From positions 1-38,087 of the forward strand of contig JAJDVT010000082.1 of assembly GCA_022826005.1 (NCBI GenBank): a stretch of 38,087 nucleotides of DNA. The letters are read 5' to 3'. Shown piece by piece: positions 8,446 through 16,739 of this stretch. How positions within the stretch are numbered: position 1 is the stretch's first letter; every line of letters begins with the position of its first letter. Both the position numbers and the translations under genes were made by a program. Below the pieces are notes generated by a model. It made no database searches. It was not told the origin of the DNA and saw only the letters and a list, made by a program, of their open reading frames with translations. This stretch comes from Gemmatimonadota bacterium. GTDB lineage: Bacteria > Gemmatimonadota > Gemmatimonadetes > Longimicrobiales > Gaopeijiaceae.

Positions 8446-8470
8446 CCCCCCACCCCCTTCTCCCACACCC
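8446..8470 (-). promoter_or_regulatory. Potential G-quadruplex in the leader of the GmrSD gene
   Basis: On the coding (minus) strand four G-runs, GGG-TGT-GGG-AGAA-GGGGG-T-GGGGGG, end 7 nt before the ATG and replace an ordinary Shine-Dalgarno sequence. The pattern satisfies the usual G3+N1-7 quadruplex rule. A folded leader could restrain translation of the nuclease; that effect is inference. Confidence 0.4.
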
Positions 8471-8579
8471 GCTTCGGCCCAGTCACCATTGCCACGCTCA
8501 GACCTTCCCCCACTCCCCTTCACCTGCCTCGCGCCGGCCCCGATCCCCGCGCTCACACCTAGCCATCCCACGCACCACG

Positions 8580-10955
8580 TCACTTTGCCACCCCCTTCGC
8601 GGCCAGAATTTCCCAAACCCGATCCGGCCGAATCGGAATCTCCATGTGCGTCACCCCCAGGTGCGCCAACGCATCCACCACCGCATTCGCGATCGCCGGC
8701 GGCGCCCCCACCGTAGCCGACTCCCCCACCCCCTTCGCCCCCAGCGGATGATGCGGCGATGGCGTCACCGTATGCCCGGTCTCCCACGCCGGCGTCTCCA
8801 CCGCCGTCGGCACCAGGTAATCCATGAACGACCCCGCCAGGTTATTCCCATCCTCGTCATACGGGATCTCCTCAAACAGCGCCGGCCCCAGCCCCTGCGT
8901 CAGCCCGCCATGGATCTGCCCCTGCACGATCATGGGATTGATGATGTTCCCACAATCATCCACCGCCACGAACCGCCGCACGCTCACCTCGCCCGTCCCC
9001 CGATCGATATCCACCACGCAGATATACGTCCCGAACGGGAACGTCAGGTTCGGCGGATCGTAGTAGTTCGTCGCCTCCATCCCCGGCTCCATCCCCTCCG
9101 GCAGGTTCGTGTACGCCGCAAACGCGCAGTCCTGGATGCTCACCGACTTGTCCGGGGCCCCCTTCACCGAGAACGTGCCCGGCTCCCACTCCAGGTCCTC
9201 CTCGCTCACCTCCAGCAGGTGTGCCGCGATCTTCGCGGCCTTGTCGCGGATCTTCCGCGCGGCCATCGCGCCCGCCGCCCCCGCCGTCGGCGTCGACCGG
9301 CTCGCGTACGTCCCCAGCCCATACGGCGCCGTATCGGTATCCCCCTCCTCCACCTGAACATGCGCCGCCGGCAGCCCCAGCTCCTCCGCAATGATCTGCG
9401 CGTACGTCGTCTCATGCCCCTGCCCCTGCGACTTCGTTCCGAACCGCGCGATCGCCTTCCCCGTCGGATGCACCCGCACCTCGGCCGAATCAAACATCTT
9501 GATGCCCAGGATATCGAAGTCCTTCGACGGCCCCGCCCCCAGCACCTCGGTGAAGCTGCACACACCGATCCCCATCAGCTCGCCGCGCGCGCGCTTCTCG
9601 GCCTGCTCCCGGCGCAGGTCGTCGTAGCCGATCATCTCCTTGGCCTTGTCCATCGCGGCCTGGTAGTCGCCGCTGTCGTACTCCCAGCCCAGCGGCGAGT
9701 GGTACGGGAACGCCTCCTTCGGGATGAAGTTCTCCTCGCGCAGCGTCGCCGGGTCCTTCCCCACCTTGTGGGCCAGCGTGTCGACCACCCTCTCCAGGCA
9801 GTGCACCGCCTCGGTCACGCGGAACGAACAGCGGTACGCGACGCCCCCCGGCGGCTTGTTCGTGTAGACCGCGTCCACCTCGGCGTACGCATTTTCCATG
9901 TTGTAGGACCCCGTACAGATCGAAAACAGGCCTGCGGGGAACTTCGACGGGGCCGCCTGCGCGTCCGAATAGCCGTGGTCCGCCAGCGTCTTGATCCTGA
10001 GCGCGCGGATCTTCCCGCTGGCGTCCGCCGCGACCTCCGCGTCCATGTGGTAGTCGCGCGCGAAGGAGTCGGCCTGCAGGTTCTCCATCCGGTCCTCGAT
10101 CCACTTGACCGGCTTGCCGAGCACGACCGACGCCGCGATCGCGACCACGTACCCCGGGTACACCGGCACCTTCCCGCCGAACCCGCCGCCGATGTCGGGC
10201 GACACCACGCGGATCTTCTCCTCCGACAGCCCCACGTGACCCGCCACCAGCGCCAGCACGGTGCGGATCGCGTGCGGGGCCTGCGTGGTCATGTACACGG
10301 TCAGGTGCCCCTCGACCGGGTTGAAGTCGGCCACGCACCCGCACGTCTCGATCGACGCCACATGGATGCGCGGGACGTGCATCTTCTCGCGCACGACGAC
10401 GTCGGCCTCGGCGAAGATTTTGTCCGTCGCCTCCTTGTCGCCCGCCTCCCAGTGCCAGATGCGGTTGTCCTCCTGGCCCTCCTTGTCGGTGCGGAGCACG
10501 GGGGCGTCGTCCTCGAGCGCCTGGAAGGGGTCGATCACCGGCTTCATCGGCTCGTATTCGACCTCGACCGCGGCCACGCCGTCGGCCGCCGCGTAGCGCG
10601 ACGTCGCGATCACGCCCGCGACCTCCTGGGACTGGTACATGACGGTATCGGTCGGCAGCACCATCTGCGTGTCCGACATGAGGGTCGGCATCCAGTGCAG
10701 GTTGTAGGCCTCGAGGTCCTTGCCCGTGAGCACGGCGAGCACGCCGTCGATCTCGAGCGCCTTGGAGGCGTCGATGTTCACGATCTTCCCGTAGGCGATG
10801 GGGCTGCGCACGATGTCGAGCCACAGCATCCCCGGGAGCGTGATGTCGTCGATGTAGTTGCCCTTGCCCTGCAGGAAGCGCGGGTCCTCCTTGCGCTTCA
10901 TGGAGTGGCCCATGCCGCAGATCTTTGCTGAAGTCCTGGGTTTTGCGTCTGACAT
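8580..10955 (-). CDS. coxL: Form I aerobic carbon-monoxide dehydrogenase, large (Mo-Cu) subunit
   Basis: A 791-residue xanthine-oxidase-family molybdenum hydroxylase. The active-site loop reads AYRCSFR with C376, the AYxCSFR signature of form I CoxL, whose cysteine bridges the Mo-S-Cu centre. E745 lies in the GVGES loop, the expected position of the general base. Other family segments are DIGGGFGGK, GQGHETTYAQI and VDDCGNIINP. The enzyme oxidises CO with water to CO2, 2 H+ and 2 electrons and passes electrons through CoxS and CoxM to the respiratory chain, at the cytoplasmic side of the membrane. The start ATG overlaps the coxS stop by one base (TGATG), confirming the start and coupling. Length matches canonical CoxL (about 800 residues). 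It is the last gene of the operon. Confidence in true CO dehydrogenase rather than a form II homologue is high because of the loop. Confidence 0.95.
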   Translation of the reverse strand: MSDAKPRTSAKICGMGHSMKRKEDPRFLQGKGNYIDDITLPGMLWLDIVRSPIAYGKIVNIDASKALEIDGVLAVLTGKDLEAYNLHWMPTLMSDTQMVLPTDTVMYQSQEVAGVIATSRYAAADGVAAVEVEYEPMKPVIDPFQALEDDAPVLRTDKEGQEDNRIWHWEAGDKEATDKIFAEADVVVREKMHVPRIHVASIETCGCVADFNPVEGHLTVYMTTQAPHAIRTVLALVAGHVGLSEEKIRVVSPDIGGGFGGKVPVYPGYVVAIAASVVLGKPVKWIEDRMENLQADSFARDYHMDAEVAADASGKIRALRIKTLADHGYSDAQAAPSKFPAGLFSICTGSYNMENAYAEVDAVYTNKPPGGVAYRCSFRVTEAVHCLERVVDTLAHKVGKDPATLREENFIPKEAFPYHSPLGWEYDSGDYQAAMDKAKEMIGYDDLRREQAEKRARGELMGIGVCSFTEVLGAGPSKDFDILGIKMFDSAEVRVHPTGKAIARFGTKSQGQGHETTYAQIIAEELGLPAAHVQVEEGDTDTAPYGLGTYASRSTPTAGAAGAMAARKIRDKAAKIAAHLLEVSEEDLEWEPGTFSVKGAPDKSVSIQDCAFAAYTNLPEGMEPGMEATNYYDPPNLTFPFGTYICVVDIDRGTGEVSVRRFVAVDDCGNIINPMIVQGQIHGGLTQGLGPALFEEIPYDEDGNNLAGSFMDYLVPTAVETPAWETGHTVTPSPHHPLGAKGVGESATVGAPPAIANAVVDALAHLGVTHMEIPIRPDRVWEILAAKGVAK

Positions 10956-11464
10956 CAGTTGGCCTCCTCGGCGGCGGGGGCGTCGGCGTCGGCCCCGGCC
11001 ATCTTCGCGGCGGCGTACTCCACCGCCTTGACGATGTTCACGTATCCGGTGCAGCGGCAGAGATTCCCCGATATCGCCTCGCGGATCTCGGCTTCGCTGG
11101 GGTTCGCGTTTGCGGCGAGCAGGGCGGTCCCGGTCATCAGCATGCCGGGGGTGCAGAAGCCGCACTGCAGGCCGTGTTCCTGCATGAAGCCCTCCTGCAG
11201 CGCGCTCATGCCGTCGGCGCCGGCGAGCCCTTCGACCGTGCCGATGTCGGCGCCATCGGCCTGTACGGCGAGGACGGTGCACGACTTGGTCGGCACGCCG
11301 TCGACGAGCACGGTGCACGCGCCGCAGTGCGTGGTGTCGCAGCCGATGTGGGTGCCGGTGAGCGCGAGTTCGTCGCGGATCAGGTGGACGAGGAGCAGGC
11401 GGGAGTCGACCTCGCGCGAGTGCGCCTCGCCGTTGACGGTAACGGTGATATGGTGCTTGGCCAT
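10955..11464 (-). CDS. coxS: CO dehydrogenase small subunit, 2x[2Fe-2S]
   Basis: A 169-residue ferredoxin-type protein. The N-terminal plant-type [2Fe-2S] domain has C42, C47, C50 and C62; the C-terminal helical [2Fe-2S] domain has C101, C104, C136 and C138 (CGFC and CRC). This is the complete ligand set of the molybdenum hydroxylase small subunits, which wire the molybdenum site to FAD. A short Ala/Asp/Glu tail follows residue 150. It sits 5 nt downstream of coxM and overlaps coxL by one base, giving the canonical M-S-L order. Confidence 0.95.
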   Translation of the reverse strand: MAKHHITVTVNGEAHSREVDSRLLLVHLIRDELALTGTHIGCDTTHCGACTVLVDGVPTKSCTVLAVQADGADIGTVEGLAGADGMSALQEGFMQEHGLQCGFCTPGMLMTGTALLAANANPSEAEIREAISGNLCRCTGYVNIVKAVEYAAAKMAGADADAPAAEEAN

Positions 11465-11469
11465 GGTCC

Positions 11470-12459
11470 CTACCCTCCTGCCGGCGTGTGGGCGCGCGTG
11501 AGCGCCCTGGCTGTGGCCCTCGCGGTCAGCACGCGGGCCATGTTCCTTTTGTATTCGACCGAACCGCGGCGGTCGGCGACGGGGTCGGTGGCGTCGGCGG
11601 CGGCCTGGGCGGCGGCATTGATGATCTCGTCGGCGTCGGGAGCGCGCGTGATCGCGTCGCGCATCTTGTCGATAGCGCCCCGGAATCCCCCGCGCGCCAC
11701 CAGCCTCGCGCCCGTCAGCACCTCCTCGGCGACGGTCGCCCGGATCGGCGCCATGCCGAGGTTCGTCAGCCCGACCCCCGCCCTCGCAACCTTGCCGCTG
11801 TCGTCCAGCGTAAGCTGCACGGCCGCGCCGGCAACCGCGTAGTCACCCACCTTGCGCTCCAGCTTGATGTAGGCACCGCCACTTTGTTCGCCAGCCGAAC
11901 GAAGTCCGTTGCCGCCCGCGCCGCCGCCCGCGCTGCCGGGCGTTGGAATGCGAATTTCGGTCAGGATCTCGCCCGGCTCCAGCGCCGTCATGAACAGCCC
12001 GTGGAAGAAGTCGTCGACCCCGATCACGCGCTCGCCGTCCGGCCCCGTGGCGACCATCTGCGCCCTCAGCGCCATCATCGTGGCCGGGTGATCGTTGGCC
12101 GGATCCCCATGCGCCACGTTGCCGCAGATCGTGGCGCGGTTCCGCACCAGCGGGTCGGCGATCACCCTGGCGGTGTCGAGGAGGATCGGATAGCGCTCCG
12201 CAACCACCTCGCTCTCCTCCAGCGCCGTCTCGGTCACCAGCGCCCCGATCCTCAGGAAACTGGCCGTTTCGGTAATCGAATCCAGCCCGGGAATTCGGCT
12301 GATGTCCACGATGTTGGCCGGCGACGCCAGGCGCAGCTTGAGCATCGGCAGCAGGCTCTGGCCACCCGACATGACCTTGGCGTCATCGAGTTCCCCAAGG
12401 AGCGCGAGCGCCTCCTCCAGGCTGCCGGGGGCGTGATAGTCGAATTGCGGGGGAATCAT
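11470..12459 (-). CDS. coxM: CO dehydrogenase medium subunit, FAD-binding
   Basis: A 329-residue FAD-binding PCMH/CO_deh_flav_C protein. The two FAD pyrophosphate loops are visible: SGGQSLLP at 31-38 and T110-ICGNVAHGD to 119. The C-terminal domain resembles CoxM, with an ending of [17 protein letters not shown] type. The subunit takes electrons from CoxS clusters and hands them to quinone or a membrane acceptor. A Gly/Ser-rich stretch at about residues 172-192 ([11 protein letters not shown] then RSAGEQSGG) is longer than in the enzymes I know and looks like a flexible loop insertion. The ATG overlaps the coxG stop by 4 nt (ATGA). Confidence 0.93.
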   Translation of the reverse strand: MIPPQFDYHAPGSLEEALALLGELDDAKVMSGGQSLLPMLKLRLASPANIVDISRIPGLDSITETASFLRIGALVTETALEESEVVAERYPILLDTARVIADPLVRNRATICGNVAHGDPANDHPATMMALRAQMVATGPDGERVIGVDDFFHGLFMTALEPGEILTEIRIPTPGSAGGGAGGNGLRSAGEQSGGAYIKLERKVGDYAVAGAAVQLTLDDSGKVARAGVGLTNLGMAPIRATVAEEVLTGARLVARGGFRGAIDKMRDAITRAPDADEIINAAAQAAADATDPVADRRGSVEYKRNMARVLTARATARALTRAHTPAGG

Positions 12460-12899
12460 GAGAGCTCCTTACCCAATACCTCGGTGAATTCCTTGAACAT
12501 CTTCCTGCTGACGTGCTGCATCATGCCGCGCCCGAGCTGCGCCAGAATCCCGGTCACGCTCAGGTCGGCCTCGACGGTAACTTGCGTCTCGCCGGGCCCG
12601 AGCGCCACCACGCGGCTGGTCATCCTCATGTCGGCGTTCCCCATCCCCGCCTTCCCCTGCCCCTTCGCGTGCACCACCGCCGACTTCGCCTCCTCGTCGA
12701 GCTCGAAGGCGACGGTGCCGGTGTACGCTGCAGCGAGCGGGCCGACCTTCACCGACATCCCTCCGGAATAGGTGGTTTCGTCGATCTGTTCGGCGATTTC
12801 GGCGCCGGGGAGCGCGGCCGCGACCCGTTCGGGGTCGGTGAGAAAGGCCCAGACGGTGTCGGCGGAGGCGGCGACGGTGAACTTCTCTTCGATTCGCAT
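12456..12899 (-). CDS. coxG: CoxG-type SRPBCC protein
   Basis: A 147-residue START/SRPBCC-fold protein of the CoxG (carbon monoxide dehydrogenase subunit G) family, with the family-typical start IEEKFTVAASADTVWAFL, then LPGAE and VKVGPLAAAYTG, and a C-terminal GMMQHVSRKMFKEF segment. CoxG has been implicated in membrane anchoring and quinone handling for CO dehydrogenase. It precedes coxM with a 4-nt overlap and follows the vWA gene by 13 nt, so all five genes look like one transcript. Confidence 0.9.
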   Translation of the reverse strand: MRIEEKFTVAASADTVWAFLTDPERVAAALPGAEIAEQIDETTYSGGMSVKVGPLAAAYTGTVAFELDEEAKSAVVHAKGQGKAGMGNADMRMTSRVVALGPGETQVTVEADLSVTGILAQLGRGMMQHVSRKMFKEFTEVLGKELS

Positions 12900-12912
12900 G
12901 GGGGGATGGGCC

Positions 12913-14106
12913 TCAGGGCTGAATTGTGTGCATCACTTCCTCAAGGGACTCGATGTTGTGCGCCGGCACCAGCCGGTCGATGTGGGGCAGCGCGGCCTTC
13001 ATTCCCCGGGCCTCGGGGCGGTAGCGCGGATCGCCCATCAACGGGTTGAGCCAGATCACGCGGCGCGCCCGCCGGCGGATCGCCAGGAGGGCGCGGTCCA
13101 GCGCCCCGGTATCACCGCGGTCGAGCCCGTCGCTCAGGATCATGACGGATGTATCGCCCGTCACGGTCTGCCGCAAGTAATCGTCGACGAACTCGCGCAG
13201 GCATTCCCCGATCCGGGTTCCGCCGGACCAGTCCTCCACCCGGCTGGCGAAACGGGCCAGGGTGGCCTGGACGTTCCCCGCGGTGATCCAGGGGGTGAGC
13301 CGCGTGAGGGAGGTGTTGAAGGAGAAGGTTTCGGTGCGGCGCGCCACCTTGCCCAGCGACAGCACGAACGTCAGGAGGAAGCGCGAGTACGGGTCCATCG
13401 AACCGCTGGTGTCGCATAAAACTACCAAACGGGGGAGTTCCACCGCTCTCTCGCGACGCGCCAGCTCGATCAGTTCCCCTTCGCGGGCCAGCGCCCCGCG
13501 AAAACTCCGCCGCAAGTCCACCACCGGCCCCGTCCGCGACGGCACCAGCCGCCGGCTCCTCCGCGTCGCGAACCGCCGCACCAGGTGCGCCAGCTGACGC
13601 TCCATCTCCCGCAGTTCGTCCTCCGTACACGCCTCGAAGGACTTGCGCCTGAGCAGTGCGCGCGGGCTGTACCCCGGACGCCCGCCTCCCGCCCCCGCGT
13701 CGTCGGCCGGCTCGACGCCCCGCTGCGGGCCCACGGAACGCCGAAGTTCTTCCAGCGGATTGACTTGACCGCGCCACGGACGGGGTGCGCGGCGGGTTCG
13801 TCCCCTGGGAGAGCCCCGCCTCTCGCGCCCGGCGCCACCCGCCCTCCAGTGGCGGTCGAAGAGGCGGTCGAAGAGCGGCCAGGCCCCGGGTTCGACCCGC
13901 AGGGCGGCCCTGAGGCCGAGCCGAACCTCCTCCCGGTCGCCGATGTCCATGTAGCCAAGTGCCACAGTTGCATCGATCTCGTCGCCGAGCACGACAGAAA
14001 CGCCGGCGTGCCGCAGGGCGCCGGAAAAACGCGCGACGTGGGAGACCAGATCCGCCTCCGCGGCTGGGTGCTTCTCACCTGTGGGTGGCAAGTCTGGCGC
14101 TCGCAT
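12913..14106 (-). CDS. coxE: CoxE-like von Willebrand factor A protein
   Basis: A 397-residue vWA protein (ATG at 14106; an in-frame GTG at 14136 would add ten residues and cannot be excluded). The C-terminal vWA domain has the MIDAS motif D232-T-S-G-S-M and a second metal loop (GGTRIGECL, then ILSDGLDRGD). The N-terminal part matches the DUF444/CoxE helical region and holds an Arg/Gly-rich, probably disordered stretch around residues 95-150. CoxE works with the MoxR ATPase CoxD in assembling the Cu-Mo site of CO dehydrogenase. Here it is the first gene of the structural operon while coxD is 9 kb away. A divergent lipoprotein gene shares its upstream region. Confidence 0.85.
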   Translation of the reverse strand: MRAPDLPPTGEKHPAAEADLVSHVARFSGALRHAGVSVVLGDEIDATVALGYMDIGDREEVRLGLRAALRVEPGAWPLFDRLFDRHWRAGGAGRERRGSPRGRTRRAPRPWRGQVNPLEELRRSVGPQRGVEPADDAGAGGGRPGYSPRALLRRKSFEACTEDELREMERQLAHLVRRFATRRSRRLVPSRTGPVVDLRRSFRGALAREGELIELARRERAVELPRLVVLCDTSGSMDPYSRFLLTFVLSLGKVARRTETFSFNTSLTRLTPWITAGNVQATLARFASRVEDWSGGTRIGECLREFVDDYLRQTVTGDTSVMILSDGLDRGDTGALDRALLAIRRRARRVIWLNPLMGDPRYRPEARGMKAALPHIDRLVPAHNIESLEEVMHTIQP

Positions 14107-14151
14107 GGTAGTTTGGTGCTTGATCCTCACATTCACACTTGATAAGGACGG

Positions 14152-14162
14152 TCACACTGTGA
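14152..14162. promoter_or_regulatory. Small palindrome in the divergent cox/lipoprotein intergenic region
   Basis: TCACACTGTGA is a perfect 5-bp inverted repeat around one central base. It lies between the divergent vWA (cox) and spondin-lipoprotein genes, where a shared regulator could bind. No convincing -35/-10 pair was found for either direction, so the assignment is weak. Confidence 0.25.
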
Positions 14163-14191
14163 ACATCCAAGGTACCGAAGGCGGAACTCCG

Positions 14192-15943
14192 ATGTCGCGC
14201 AGACTGGCGGCTTGCAGCCTGGCGCTGGCGCTGGCGTTGTCGGCGGCATGCGGCGAATCGACGGAGCCGCCCATCATCGGCGCGGTCCAGGGCACGGTCA
14301 CCGTGGAGGGCACCGGACTCGACGGCGTCAGCGTTGCGCTCGGCGGCGCGGCCAACGCCTCGGCGACGACGAGCGGCGGCGGGAACTACTCCTTCCCCAA
14401 CCTGGAGGCGGGGTCCTACACCGTTACGATCAGCGGCTTCCCGCAGGACGTCTCGTTCGCCCAGACCTCCGGCAGTACAACCGTGGCCACCCAGGGACGC
14501 GCCCAGGTCATCGACTTCGGCGGCGACTACATCCGCACCGCCTCGGTCAACGGAACCGTCTCGGTCAACGACATGGGGATCGCGGGCGTGACGGTCTCGC
14601 TCGCGGGCACCGAGTCCGGGAGCGGCACCACCGGCGACGACGGGACCTTCAACATCTCGAACCTGCGGATGGGCAGCTACACCGTCACGATCTCCGGGTA
14701 CGAGGAACCGCGGTACGTCTTCGATCCCACCAGCCAACAGGTCTCGCCCGGGCTCGGCCAGGCCGTGACCGCCGACTTCACCGGCATGATCGGCGAGATC
14801 CCCTTCACGGTGCGGATCGAGAACATGTCGGAGCTCAAGGCGTTCCCCTTCAGTGGAATGCTCGCCACGCCGCTGGGCGAAATGATGGACGACATGGCGC
14901 CCGGCATGTCCTACGGTTTCAACTTCGACGCCACCCCGGGCCAGATGATCTCCTTCGCGGCCGGACTGATGGGTTCGGAAGGCATGTTCTTCGGGCCGGA
15001 CGGCGGGGGCATCGCGCTGTGGAACGACGACGGCACCCAGGTGACGGGCGACGTGACCGACCAGGTCATGCTCTGGCAGATGGGCGACAACGTGACCGCG
15101 GCCATGGGTGACGACGTGCCCGAGGTGTCGGATGTGATCATGGTCACGCTTGAATCGATCGGGCCGGCGTCCTTCCATCTCAACATCCTGAATGTGACGG
15201 AAGAGGTGAGGGGCGAGCAGACGATGATGCTCACGCAGGGCGTGGCCGTGGTGCACTCCACGCCCGACCCGCTCTTCACGGCGGGCATGCCCGACCGGGG
15301 TGCGGGACTCGCCGCGCTCGCGAGAAGGGGCATGGCGGGCGACCTCGCCGCCGCCCTGGGTGCCCACACCGGAATCACCGGAGTGCTCGGGCCCGGGCCC
15401 TACGCTTCCCACACGGGATCGGGTGTGCTGTTCATGCCCGGAACGCCGGCAAGCGCCGGCCTGAAGGTCTACGCGGAAACCGGCGACCCCACAATGCTCG
15501 CCGGAGAAGTGATGCCCGACGACGGCATCCACCAGGCGGGGGCGTTCCTCGTACCGGTCGGCGGGATGGCCCCTGGGCCCCTGCATCCTGGCCAGGCATA
15601 CGAGTTCACCGTGGCGGGCCGGCCCGGCGACATGCTCACCTTCGCCACCGGGTTCGCGCAGGCCAACGACCTCTTCTACGCGCCCGGCCCGGACGGCATC
15701 GCCCTCTTCCCGGACGGCGCGCGGCCCTTCTCCGGAGACGTGACCGACATGCTTACGCTCTGGGACGCGGGCACCGAGTTGAATGAGCGGCCGGGTTCAG
15801 GGCTCAACCAGGTGTTGCGCCAGGCGATGCCGGACATGGGCACGCCCGAGATGGAGATGGTGGACGAACGGAAGGTCTGCTTCGTCTACCCGGACATCAC
15901 CAACGTGATGGACTTCATCAAGGTGACCATCACGGCCAACTAG
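14192..15943 (+). CDS. Lipoprotein with two carboxypeptidase-regulatory-like repeats and tandem spondin domains
   Basis: A 583-residue exported lipoprotein. The ATG at 14192 has GAAGGCGGAA upstream and opens a signal peptide ending in the lipobox LSAAC with C20 as the lipidated residue. Two beta-sandwich CarboxypepD_reg/SdrB-like repeats follow (about 33-110 and 111-188), each ending in a segment like GSYTVTISG. Next come two spondin_N-like units: a divergent first one (about 193-345, with TPGQMISFAAGL, FFGPDGGGIAL and GDVTDQVMLW) and a fuller second one (about 385-580, with RPGDMLTFATGFAQANDLFY, DGIALFPDG and GDVTDMLTLWDAGTELNE). Bacterial spondin proteins are cell-surface beta proteins of unknown ligand. 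It is divergent from the cox operon. The domain calls rest on motif recognition. Confidence 0.85.
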   Translation: MSRRLAACSLALALALSAACGESTEPPIIGAVQGTVTVEGTGLDGVSVALGGAANASATTSGGGNYSFPNLEAGSYTVTISGFPQDVSFAQTSGSTTVATQGRAQVIDFGGDYIRTASVNGTVSVNDMGIAGVTVSLAGTESGSGTTGDDGTFNISNLRMGSYTVTISGYEEPRYVFDPTSQQVSPGLGQAVTADFTGMIGEIPFTVRIENMSELKAFPFSGMLATPLGEMMDDMAPGMSYGFNFDATPGQMISFAAGLMGSEGMFFGPDGGGIALWNDDGTQVTGDVTDQVMLWQMGDNVTAAMGDDVPEVSDVIMVTLESIGPASFHLNILNVTEEVRGEQTMMLTQGVAVVHSTPDPLFTAGMPDRGAGLAALARRGMAGDLAAALGAHTGITGVLGPGPYASHTGSGVLFMPGTPASAGLKVYAETGDPTMLAGEVMPDDGIHQAGAFLVPVGGMAPGPLHPGQAYEFTVAGRPGDMLTFATGFAQANDLFYAPGPDGIALFPDGARPFSGDVTDMLTLWDAGTELNERPGSGLNQVLRQAMPDMGTPEMEMVDERKVCFVYPDITNVMDFIKVTITAN

Positions 15944-16095
15944 GACGCGTACGCGGGCGGTCGCGGGCCCCGGCTCGCGGCCGACGCGCGCAGCAGCAGT
16001 ACCCCCGCGGGGGGTTCGCCGGAGGCGGCGGGCCCCCCGTGGTGCGTTTGGGGGGTGGCAGGCGGATGGTCCCTACCCGGGTGAGGAGGTATGAT

Positions 16096-16695
16096 GTGTC
16101 CACTATGCAGACGAAAGCACCACGCACCTGGGAGGATGTCGAGCGGATGCCGGAGGACGGCAATCGCTACGAGTGGATTGGGGGGCGGCTGTACATGACG
16201 CCGACTCCCGCAACCCGCCACCAGCGCATCTCCAAACGGCTGCAACAGGCCCTGATGCGGATTCTGGAGCACGCTGGCCACGGGGAGATGTTCTACGCTC
16301 CGTGCCTCGTCGCATTCCCGGGAACCGGCGACCGCGTGCAGCCCGACCTGCTCTTCGTCTCCAACGAGAGGCGGGGGATCATCACGGAGAAGCAGATGCT
16401 GGGAGCTCCCGACCTCGTCGTCGAGATTCTTTCCCCTTCCACCGCACACCGGGATCGCGGGATCAAACTCGACCTGTACGCAAGGAGCGGTGTGCGGCAA
16501 TACTGGATCGTGGATCCGGATCGGGACGTTGTGGATGTCTGGCGCTTCGGGGACACACCGGGGTACGAGCGCTTCACGGGCGAGATGCCCGTCCGGCTCG
16601 GCACCGAGCGTGTGGGGATGATCGACCTCGACGAGGTCTTTTCACGCCACCTGGACCTCTGGGCGGATTCGTCGGGGCCGGGGCCGGAATCGTAG
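16096..16695 (+). CDS. Uma2-family (DUF820) putative nuclease
   Basis: A 199-residue protein. Family motifs are NRYEWIGGRLYM, QPDLLF, and PDLVVEILSPSTAHRD followed by K for the PD-(D/E)xK active site, then YARSGVRQYWIVDP. Uma2 proteins have a restriction-endonuclease fold but mostly no known function; they occur as many paralogues in GC-rich genomes. The GTG at 16096 is preferred because AGGAGG lies 6 nt upstream at 16084-16089; the in-frame ATG at 16105 is the alternative. The preceding 150 nt is GC-rich and holds nothing else recognisable. It is convergent with the copper monooxygenase gene. Confidence 0.85.
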   Translation: MSTMQTKAPRTWEDVERMPEDGNRYEWIGGRLYMTPTPATRHQRISKRLQQALMRILEHAGHGEMFYAPCLVAFPGTGDRVQPDLLFVSNERRGIITEKQMLGAPDLVVEILSPSTAHRDRGIKLDLYARSGVRQYWIVDPDRDVVDVWRFGDTPGYERFTGEMPVRLGTERVGMIDLDEVFSRHLDLWADSSGPGPES

Positions 16696-16739
16696 CCGGG
16701 TCGAGGCGGACAAGGCCCACCCGAGCACCGCGACCGCGA

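Noticed and set aside
8358-10931. 857-codon open frame opposite coxL
   Set aside because: It is antisense to a gene with perfect family motifs, is extremely Arg/His/Pro-rich, and reflects strong GC bias at third positions of coxL.
15944-16095. Hairpin-rich GC stretch as an RNA gene or terminator
   Set aside because: Short G/C-run palindromes occur but there is no T-tract, and they fit chance in a GC-rich gap.
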